Shown one piece after another: positions 48,540 through 57,397 of a stretch of DNA of 64,000 bases. Positions within the stretch are counted from its first letter, which is position 1. Each line of letters opens with the position of its first letter. Position numbers and translations under genes: made by a program. The notes under the pieces are model-generated. The model was not told where the DNA came from, did not search any database, and worked only from the letters and a program-made list of their open reading frames with translations. The DNA is from Blasia pusilla (Eukaryota; Marchantiophyta; Marchantiopsida; Blasiales): the NCBI GenBank assembly GCA_050084515.1, contig CM114274.1, positions 12,772,001-12,836,000 on the forward strand. The letters run 5' to 3'.

Positions 48540-49256
48540 ATGGTGTTTGAGTTTTGATTTCATGCTGCTATGTTGTGATTGGTAGCCGCTCGACGACGAT
48601 CGAGTATCGTGCCGTGATGCCCGTAGCCACAACGCGCCGTCGATTGCCGCGCCGTGCCGCTCGTGGCCGCACCGCACCGTCTCGATCACAGAGCCGCACC
48701 ATCATTGTGGAGCAGAGTGTGGGTTTATTGTTGATTGAGGAGGGTATGCCGCCGAGTGCCGCATCCCACCATCGAGGGCCGTGCCGTTCCGTGCCGCCTG
48801 CAACGCCGCACCGTTCCGCTGGGACTGCACCGTCTATCGAGGAGTTTTGAGCAGCGTCAGTATGGGAGGAGTATGACTTGCTGATTGGAGGAGTTGTCTC
48901 CGCGATCGAGTTGGGGTCGAGATTTGCAGTTGCTGAGGAGCGACATCGACATGTGTTCAGGTTACCCATTCTGGTCCTTTACCCTGCACGTGTGAGGAAT
49001 TCTGGGATTTGGGTAGTTTATTTGGGGATATTGGGTGTGTGGATGCTGAGAGCATCATTTATGTATGTGGTTTAAGGGACATAGATCTGTGTGGGATATC
49101 CAGAGTTGAGGGTTGTCGATGAGATGATAGCATGGTCGATTTGCCGCACCATGCCGCGTGTTGTCGCACGTTACACGTCTCGGGGAGAGAGAGTGTAGAT
49201 CGAGTGCCGCATGTCTGGGATGAATGATTGAGGGATTACTCACGAGGTTCAAAGTG
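48540..49256 (+). other. Gypsy copy 2 leader, GC-rich and repetitive
   Basis: The stretch 48590-48840 is built of short variants of gccgcaccgt and gtgccg. I see no coding frame matching gag before about 49257. It probably corresponds to the untranslated leader or a damaged 5' LTR. Confidence 0.4.
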
Positions 49257-50972
49257 ATCGGGCGAGAGGGGCACGAGGGTCATCACGGAGTCCGTTCGGG
49301 ACTTTGAGAGGCGAGGTGGTGAACCCGAGAGTAGCTCTAGAGATTTTACGCAGAGTGGCGCGAGGTTCCGAGGGTCTTCACATGAGGGACCACCTCGACC
49401 TCCTTCTGTGTCATCATTAGACGAGGGGGAGGGTGTAGAGGAGTTTGTGAGCACATCGCCACACATTGTGAGTGGTCCTACCAATTGGGCGTATGAGATG
49501 GACGACCGGGGTAGAGGACCGCGTAGGTTTTCAAGTGCAGTAGGCACGATTGAGTTGCACGATTTTATAGCAGAGTTTAGGAGTTGGTGCAACTCCTAGC
49601 GGGCCAGGAACTCTAGAGAGTTCAACCCGTTTACATCATGGAACGATATGTTCCAACATTTAGAGGGGGCACCCATGGACGATTACCACGAGTTCTCTCT
49701 GAGATATGCATGTGAGATCGAGGCGTGGAGGCTCTACTATGACCCACATTATGTGTCATGGACGGAGCCGTTCCCAGATGAGGAGGAGGAGTGAGGAGAG
49801 GCTACTGCCTCTTCCACTAGTGACATTTTAGGAGGGGTCACTCGCACGGGAGCTGTTGCACCGTCTAGTCGGGTTCGTCCCAGGTTCAACCCTGTGGTTG
49901 AGTTCTTTGCTGAGTTGAGGGCGAGCTACCAAGGGGTACGGACGGAGAAGTTGCGGAGCATCCACGACTTCCAGAGGCGCCCAGGTGAGAGTTTGCGTGA
50001 GGCTTATACTCGCTTGCGCCGGTTGATCAATGTCACTCAGGGGGTGACAGAGGCTCAGGCTATCCAGTCATGGTATGCGATGCTGGACCGGACCCTGCGG
50101 ACACGGGTGCGGGAGGGGGTGCTTCTTATGAACACCTCCCCTACGTTGAGAGATGTTTTTAGGACCGCCGAGAACATTAAGCGCAACATGGCGGAGGAGA
50201 GCGTAGCCACCATGGGTCTGGGCGAGAGCAGCCACGATTGTCTGCAACACCTGTGCAGCAACGTGGACTCCGAGATAGGTCGACTGTGACACCACGAGCT
50301 CAGGGAGGATACCGGGAGGCCGTGCCACAGAGACCTGCGCCTTCATATGCGGCTCAGCAACAGCCGCCTACTATTACTTGTTGGTCATGTGGTGGAGCCC
50401 ATCATCAGCGCGATTGCACTTGTCAGGGTCATGGACGTGTGCCTCAGCATGGAGGAGGAGATGGTGCTACACCAAGAGGTTATCACTGTGACTATTGTCA
50501 AAGGTATGGTCATACACGCGCCAGGTGTTTCAGTTTACATCTTGAGTTACGTCCGGACCGAGGGCCAGAGAGGGCACCAGAGCGAGTAGCCGGTCCGGGT
50601 GGGCCTCGAGATCGTGCTCCAGGTGGTCTTGTTGGGGGACGAGGAGCTGGAGTTGCCCGACAGGGTGGTGGAGCTGCCCATGGAGGAGTTAGAGTACCTC
50701 CACCTAGACGCGCCGAGGGAGACGCCGGACGTGAGGCTAGGATGGCTGCTCAGATACAGCAGCTACAGGAGCAGATTGCCGCTATAGCATTGAGGTTACC
50801 CGATGCCGGATCCATGGCATCCACATCATATGGAGCAGCCAGAGATCTGGAGGATCCTGGATGGATGTGCGAGGTTGCCCAGATGGAGGCCGCCGCAGTT
50901 GTGACGCGTGGAGCAGCCGCAGAGTTGGATCCACAGCGAGGGGAAGCCAGAAGACAGACTAGGCTTCCTTAG
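49257..50972 (+). pseudogene. Gypsy copy 2 gag
   Basis: Structural protein of the particle. Frame 1 is readable from 49257 with stops at 49597 (TAG) and 49792 (TGA). The capsid-like retrotransposon gag domain is clear at 49880-50200 (FFAELRASYQGVRTEKL, SLREAYTRLRRLINVTQG, AIQSWYAMLDRTLRTRV). Near 50238 the frame shifts and continues to 50972 with two zinc knuckles, CWSCGGAHHQRDC and CDYCQRYGHTRARC. A Gly/Arg/Pro-rich basic stretch and a short helix (QIQQLQEQIAAIAL) follow. The first knuckle is somewhat irregular. Start codon unknown. Confidence 0.85.
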
Positions 50973-50992
50973 TCTTTCACGTTGTCCGAAGC

Positions 50993-51021
50993 GATGAGGA
51001 CCCCATCGATGGGTCCTCATC
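50993..51021. repeat. Near-perfect palindrome between gag and protease
   Basis: gatgagga-CCCC-atcgat-GGG-tcctcatc: the whole 29 bp is self-complementary apart from one unpaired C. Confidence 0.8.
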
Positions 51022-51365
51022 AAAGTTCCTAGAGAGTTGGTGATGTAGTTGGTGTGCAGGCACGGAGGGCGATGGGAGAAGCGAGTGCGATGACTCCTAT
51101 TGTTGATGCTCAGGGGGGGCATGTGTCGAGCACGTTGTTGGGGGCGGCCACCGTTGTGTACCGCACTCCTTTATTTTCTGCTTCCGATGTTATGACGTTT
51201 GGGGGTACGCCCGCCCAGGCTTTTTCGGCTGGCCGCTTCACTATGTGAGCACGGAGTTGGAGTTCTGCATCACGTTGAGGTGATTGCGAGAGGAGGTGAT
51301 GGACCTGCCCTTGGAGCGGATGCCGGGCCGCGTCCACGTCGATTCATGGCGGTGCGGTCGCTAGG

Positions 51366-52190
51366 ATGGCGGAGATGCCCGCTAGACCCGCGATAGCGCG
51401 TGCGATGGCTTCTCCTGGTGTTGTGTTGCTGGATAACCGAGGAGAGGTCTTCCAGTTGGTGAGTCTTGGAGGTAGAGCTTTTAGTCCGCATCGCGTCTTG
51501 TTGGATTCAAGAGCGCAACCCTTGATGTTGGGGAAAGCTTCATTCACAGGATTGGGCTTGACGAGAGCCGATGTGGAGCGTTGTCCATTCCGGATACAGA
51601 CATCCTTGGGTGGAGCGAGTACCACACAGTATATCACCCGACAGGAGGTTGTGCTGAGGATTCTCCGGGGACATCCTACAAATGAGTCTGTGGTGCGCGC
51701 CAAGGCGATAGTGATTGATGCAGAGTCCTACGATGTCTTGGTTGGTGGAGCAGTGTTATACCCGATGGGGTTTTCCTTGGATTACTGGGAGGAGTCAGCG
51801 TCCTACAGACCAAGATGGCAGTCAGGTGGTGGGCGCCTTAGCTCATTACCCGTTCGATTCACAGGTGCAGTGATCGAGCAACGGCCAGGAGAGATGGCGA
51901 CCTTAGCAGCATTTAGCAGTGCCATCACTTGGCCTAGTGATTTGATTGAGGGACATGTCGATGCAGAGGATACTCTTGTTCCTGACATTTCTATGGAGAG
52001 GAGTGTTAAGGTAGCTGCATCATTCCGTGGAGGAGAGGTGCATTTGTGGGGCTCGGACCGAGAGCTTCAACGATTGGCAGATGAGCACGTGCACACCGCG
52101 TGGAGCGAGGCGTTTGCAACAGAGCCTGACGGGTCTGAGGAACTCGAGGTAGTAGGGAGTGCTACGATGACACCTTTGGATACCACACCC
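51366..52190 (+). pseudogene. Gypsy copy 2 aspartic protease region
   Basis: The open frame 51366-52691 begins here. The retropepsin-like active site is LLDSRAQPLML, where family members have DSGA; the catalytic Asp is present but Gly has become Arg (one G-to-A change). A conserved downstream block VIDAESYDVLVGGAVLYPMGF and SYRPRWQSGG completes the domain. The frame runs on without interruption into the methyltransferase, which shows that protease and methyltransferase were parts of one polyprotein. Confidence 0.8.
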
Positions 52191-53085
52191 ATTGTGTGGT
52201 GTACCCCGGAGGAGGGTATTCGAGTGTTAGATCTCTTTGGAGGGATTAGCACCGGGTTAGCTGCTGTTTTGAGGCGAGTGCGAGTCTGGCCGATAGCACT
52301 GTATGTGGAGAGTGATGATGTTGCGAGGCGTGTCTCACTACGACATGTGGCGCAATTACGCCTCGTTTTCCCGACTTATTATTGCGTCCGCGATCTGAGG
52401 GGTACGAGTTCCCTACCGAGGGATATTTTGTTGTTGGGGGCGCAGGACTTAGAGCGGGTAGGGACCATTGATTTGGTCATTGCCGGTTGGCCATGTGAGG
52501 GCCAATCGAGTGCTGGACGAGGCAGCGGGTTGGATGACACTCGGTCCAGGTTGTTTTGGGAGATGTTGAGGGTCTTACGGCAGTTGCAGGAGCACCAATC
52601 TCGTTCTCCAACCTACATTCTAGAGAATGTGCCGATCTTAGGAGACTCCAGGTCACGGGTGGTGACGAGTGCTCATCAGGTGCGTGCCTAGATCGGCCCA
52701 GCAGTGTTCTTGGATGCGGCGAGTGTAGGTTCTAGAGCCCATCGCCCGCGTCTATGGTGGATCGTTGACTGTGGTCAACAGGGTAGGCAGGCCGCGGGCA
52801 GCCTTGCCCACGTTTGTGAGTTTTCCCGCTTCCTATGCATACAAGGAGGCCGGTCCTGGCTTGGTTTGGGATGACCAGGTTCAGCGATTGGTGGAGCCCA
52901 ACGCCGACGAGAGAGAGCAAGCGATGGGATTTCCCATAGGAGTGACGGCAGTACCATCAGTGTCAGAGGCATCACGACGCCATGTCTTGGGTCAGGCGAT
53001 GGACCTGAACTGATTGACATGGATCCTCAGCTTGGGAGTGGCTGAGCAGCGTCGTATGAGATCACGACATATCACAGCGGTTGCG
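52191..53085 (+). pseudogene. DNMT3-like C5-cytosine DNA methyltransferase domain inside Gypsy pol
   Basis: Would transfer methyl groups from S-adenosylmethionine to cytosine. Motifs in linear order: I (GIRVLDLFGGISTGLAAVL, SAM site) at 52214; II (LYVESDDVARRV); III (VRDL); IV (GWPCEGQSSAG) with the catalytic Cys codon TGT at 52494; VI (ILENVPIL, Glu at 52623); VIII (SRAHRPRLWW) at about 52735; IX (ADEREQAMGFP) at about 52910; X (HVLGQAMDLN) at 52980. The unpermuted order and the sequence around IV, VIII and IX (RLFWEM, RAHRPRLWW, VSEASRRHVLGQ) resemble DNMT3 and not the permuted plant DRM enzymes. Damage: TAG at 52689, a frameshift near 52770, TGA at 53011 (for Trp). All catalytic residues remain, so the decay is secondary. 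The domain is preceded by protease in the same frame and followed by RT. Confidence 0.88.
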
Positions 53086-56000
53086 TTGGTGAGCCCCATG
53101 CCTACCGAGACGGTGGAGGCAGTGGTTGGGGCGAGACCCGAGGAGATCTACGCACCAGGGGAGATCGGGAGAGACACCCTTGGACTTCTTGGGATGTTTT
53201 GCAGGTACGCAAGGAGATGATAGCCAGAGCATCGAGCGTAGTTTCGAGCACTGCACGTGGAGGAGATCAGAGTTTGCAGTTGGCTGCAGGAGAGCCGAGT
53301 GTTGTTGTTCGAGACGGGGTTGCACCATAGAAACCACCGATACCCGCGCCGGAGAGTCCTACCGTAGTCACGATGGAGACTTGGGAGCCAGATATGAGCC
53401 CTAAGTTGACAAGAGGAGAGCGGCGCCGAATACATCAGTTCCTCAAGAGTTATAGGAGCTGCTTTACATTTAGCATGGAGGATTTGGGTACGCTGAAGGG
53501 ATCGGGGATCCACATTGAGTTGTCGAGTGATATGCCGATCTTCCGAAGACCCTACAGGACCAGTGATATGGAGAGGGCTCTGATTCAGAGTAGGAGCCAG
53601 GACTTGGTCGGAGTAGGACTAGTGGAGATGTCGCATGGGGAGTATGCATCTGCCACTGTCATGCCCGCCTAGAAGGATGTGCATGGCAACTGGACGGATA
53701 GGCGGATGTGTGGGGATTACCGACCTATCAATCGGCAGACGAAGTCCAATAGGTATGTCATGCCCACCCCTGAGGAGATCTTTGATGCGATTGGTCACTC
53801 AAAGGTCTTGATTCATTGATTTATGAGCCGGATACCATCACCGCCTATCGATTGGAGGACAAAAGCGAAGACGGTATTTTGGGGCATGGATCCTCACGGG
53901 AAGGATTGTTTGTACCAGTGGCGGTTCTTACCATTTGGGTTAAAGAACGCCCGGCTGAGTTTTGGAGGGTCATGGATAGGATCTTGGGTGGTCTGGATTT
54001 TGCTAGGTGTTATATTGATGACATCGTAGTCTTAAGCGCCACGGTCGAGGAGCATGAGCAACATCTAGAGGAGGTGTTTCGACGATTGCTATTACATGGG
54101 CTGAAGCTACATCCAGGCAAGTGCAAGTTCTTCTACGACCAGATTGAGTACTTGGGTCATGCGATATACCGAGGGGGCCTTGGTGTTCAGCAGACGAAGG
54201 TAGAGGCTATCTCACACATTCCACGCCCTACAGATGTGAGCTGTGTTCGCGCATTCATGGGATTGGCGAACTTCTATCGGTGATACGTCAAGGGATTCAG
54301 TTCGATTGCGAAGCCGCTGACCTTGCTGACCAAGGTGGATCACGAGTGGCACTGGGGGGATGAGCAAGAGCAAGCATTTCAATTGCTCAAGGACAGGTTG
54401 ACGTCCGCACCCATCTTGAGGAGACCGATCAGGGGGCGTTCTTTCCAATTGCACACAGATTGGAGCATGTTGGGGCTTGGAGCGGTGCTCACCCAGCATG
54501 ATGATGAGGGTAGAGAGTTCGTGGTGGCTTACGCTAGCCGCTCGAACAACGCTGCAGAGGCAAAGTATAGCTCGTATGAGGGTGAGTGCTTGGCTGCGGT
54601 GTGGGCTGTCGCGCCTTTTAGGTGTTACTTATTCGGCAACCCCTTTACCATCATCACTGATCATCAACCACTGAAGTGGTTGATGGAGTCCGACAAGCTT
54701 ACAGGGAAGCTTGCGAGATGGGCTCTGTTGTTGCAGGAGTATGATTTTTAGATGGTACATAGACCTAGGACGCTCAACCAGGATGCAGATGGGTTGAGTC
54801 GTAACCCATGCCCGAGTCAACGAGATGCGAGTGTAGCTCGATGGCATGGAGAGAGTGATGAGGAGTCGGTGCCAGGATGGCACGCGTCAACCTATTTAGG
54901 CATGTTGGCTATGGAGAGCCAGAGCGTGGAGACTTCGATGGTGAGGTCTAGTGGAGAGTCCTTGGATCCCGAGGCCAGTGAGGACACGACAAGTGGCCGA
55001 GATATTCATGATGATGGAGTAGTCTTGGAGTACCTTTGTACTGGCAGCGTTGCGAGCACCATGGATGCTAGAGAGCGGGATCGGATCCTACAGCCGGCCA
55101 GACGGTTCCGTTGGGAGGGGACACATGTTTTGAGGGTTTGGGAGGATGGCAGAGTACGTGTAGTGCCGCATCCTTCGCAGAGAGCACGACTAGTGTAGTA
55201 TGCCCACGGGGAGTTGGGTCACTTTGGGGTGAAGCGGACATACAGCTTGCACCAGATTCAGTATTGGTGGCGAGGCATGCAGACTGATGTTCAACAGTTT
55301 GTTGCCAGGTGCATGATGTGTGATGGGGTCCGAGCATCGTTCAATGCTCCGACTCCATAGTTGCATCCATTACCGATCATGGGCTTAGGGTATAGATGGA
55401 GTTTGGATTTTGCAGGACCTTTGCCCTTGACAGAGCGTCACAGTCGTTATGTGTTGGTGATGGTCGAGTACTTCTCGACGTGGATCAAGTTGGTTGCATT
55501 GCCTGACAAAGCGAGTGAGGGAGTAGCTTATGCCTTCCTTGACAGAGTGCTGAGTCATTATGGTGCACCGGCTGAGGTGTTGACAGACCAGGGTACCGAA
55601 TTTTGCGGTGAGTTCCAGGCCTTGTGTGATCAGGCGCTGATCGACCACCGCACGACTTCGCGAGATCATCCCGAGGCGGATGGATTAGCGGAGAGAGTTG
55701 TGCAGATGGTGAAGAGGGATTTACCCAAGTATCGCTTGCAGAGAGGTCATCTAGGAGATTGGGACCTCGAGTTGCCATGGTTGGCGATGGGAAAGAGATT
55801 CAGGAGGCAGGCATCCTTAGCGTCTTTTTCACCGTACTTGCTACTTTATGGCCGAGAGCGAGATTTACCTAGAGCCATTCGTCGAGATGCTGGTGAGGTG
55901 CTGGACCTTGATGACCCAGATGTATGGGTGCGAGCATGTTCTCAGAGGGCTGAGTTATTTCGGAGAGTGATGCCCATGGCGTTCGAGAACTTGGCGATTG

Positions 56001-56443
56001 CACAATATCGGGATACGTTGAGGTATGCCACTATTCGGGGTGGTGGTTATCGACCAACTATCCGGAGTTTTCATCAGGGAGATTATGTCTACTTGCAGCA
56101 GACGGCACCGAGGACGTTGTATGTGACTGCAGGGCGCACTATCATGAGAGTGCGTGACATTTTGCCATCGGGTGTTCTCTTGTTGGAGGGAGGCGATGGT
56201 ATGGTATGGAAGGACCATGTGCGTAATTGTGCGCCATGTCACCTTCCTAACATTGATGGTACAGTAGATCCGAGCTTAGCAATAGTTCCTGCAGGCATGC
56301 GTTGTATGTTGTGTGGTTCTGCCCGTAGTGCTGCCACGATGCTAGTCTGTGATGGGTGTTCGAGAGGATGGCATATGGCATGTTTGACGCCACCTCTCAC
56401 TAGGGTTCCTCAGGGACGATGGATGTGTCCCAGATATACATAG
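53086..56443 (+). pseudogene. Gypsy copy 2 reverse transcriptase, RNase H, integrase and PHD finger
   Basis: RT begins after the linker near 53373 (METWE...). MCGDYRPINRQT is at about 53710. A deletion near 53800 removes the first catalytic Asp region (STLDLRAGYHQ in sister copies), and a shift follows. From about 53930 one frame runs to 56443: catalytic YIDDIVV at 54013, RNase H (LHTDWSMLGLGAVL, NNAAEAKYSSYEGECLAAV), integrase zinc site (HGELGHFG...CMMC), core (WSLDFAGPLP, VLTDQGTEF, HPEADGLAERV) with the D,D,E triad, and the linker GDYVYLQQ. The last 50 residues are a PHD finger, CMLC...CDGC...WHMAC...WMCPRY, whose final Cys is Tyr here but Cys in copies 1 and 3. Stops at 53323, 53671, 54281, 54749, 55196 and 55358; most are TAG or TGA where a sister copy has CAG, CGA or TGG. 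Confidence 0.92.
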
Positions 56444-56625
56444 AGTAGGTAGTTCTACATTCCGACTTGTGTCTGTGATATGGATGATAAGAAGGCGACT
56501 AACGATGGGGCCACATGAGCACCCGGCCTTCTTGCTCTTAGCGTCCGAGAGATGTATGTCATGGTAGATAGGGATAGATGGCTATCTGGAGTTAGAGGGA
56601 CCTAACCACCAGCTAGGGGGGCGAT

Positions 56626-56750
56626 TGGAGATATTTTGGTACTTCTTGTCTCGTTGTTTGGATGCCATGAGTTAGCATGGGATCATGTGTGTTTGTGTGT
56701 GTGTTCGGTGACAACGATGTATGTTGTGTAGCGATGTGTATGCGCACGAC
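56626..56750 (+). repeat. Direct repeat R1 of Gypsy LTR 3' end (copy 2)
   Basis: Starts tggagatattttggtactt directly after the purine run agctaggggggcga and ends tgcgcacgac. It closely resembles the last 128 bp of the LTR (57270-57397). Confidence 0.65.
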
Positions 56751-56753
56751 AAC

Positions 56754-57397
56754 TATCACGTCTTTTAGGATAGATTGGTGAGATCTAATAGAGCGCCTTC
56801 ATGAGTAGTGGAGGACACACTCACTAGGTCGCGGATGACCTGGTGAGGCCCCGGGAAACCTGAAAGAGCAGGTTTCCCCTTCGTTTCGGCTCATTTGGAA
56901 CCATTTTGAGGAACTTACTATTTTAGGTAAGTATCATTTTGAGTATATGATCAACTTTCTATTTTTGATAAGTGGCCCTTCACCTCCTACATCAGGTTAA
57001 GAGCCAAGGAGGTGACTTGGGAGAATAGGTTACCATGGAGAGAGCTTGGGAGAGGGGAGGGGTATACCTCAAGGAGAGAGAACTTGAGAGCTCATTCTTT
57101 CTTTGTTGAACCTCTTGGCATGAGGCGGCGGAGCTATGGTACCTTGCCTTGTGAATGTAATCCAAGCCTCTCATTAGGAGAGTGGGTTTGGTTTGCCATG
57201 AGAGAGAGTGCACACCTTTGAGAGCTATGGTGTGAGATGGTGGAGAGAGAGATTGGATCTTACTTTAATTGGAGATATTTTGGTACTTCTTGTGTCGTTG
57301 TTTGGATGCCATGAGTTAGCATGGGATCATGCGTGTTTGTGTGTGTGTGTTCGGTGACAGCGACGTTTGTTGTATAGCGATGTGTATGCGCACGACA
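56754..57397 (+). repeat. Gypsy LTR-A, shared between copies 2 and 3
   Basis: 644 bp, from TATCACG (expected TGTCACG) to GCACGACA. It contains the palindrome gggaaacctg-N6-caggtttccc at 56853-56878. It can serve as 3' LTR of copy 2, and the next base begins the pol frame of copy 3 (ATGGAGACTTGGG at 57398), so it also sits directly at the left end of copy 3. Confidence 0.8.

Larger units (their letters stand above)
48540..57397 (+). mobile_element. Ty3/Gypsy retrotransposon copy 2, with DNMT3-like methyltransferase and PHD finger
   Basis: The most complete Gypsy in the window, about 8.9 kb: leader, gag with zinc knuckles, aspartic protease, C5-cytosine methyltransferase, reverse transcriptase, RNase H, integrase, PHD finger, an LTR-end repeat and the 3' LTR (56754-57397). 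I find no 5' LTR or primer site, so the left limit is uncertain and set by the end of the non-element palindromes. All domains are on the plus strand in canonical Ty3/Gypsy order (RT before integrase), with the methyltransferase inserted between protease and RT. About ten stops and four frameshifts make it non-functional, but every domain is easily read, so it is younger than copy 1. Confidence 0.85.

Noticed and set aside
56290-56443. Chromodomain at the Gypsy integrase C-terminus
   Set aside because: No aromatic-cage chromodomain pattern is present. The paired cysteines and the WHMAC block fit a PHD finger.
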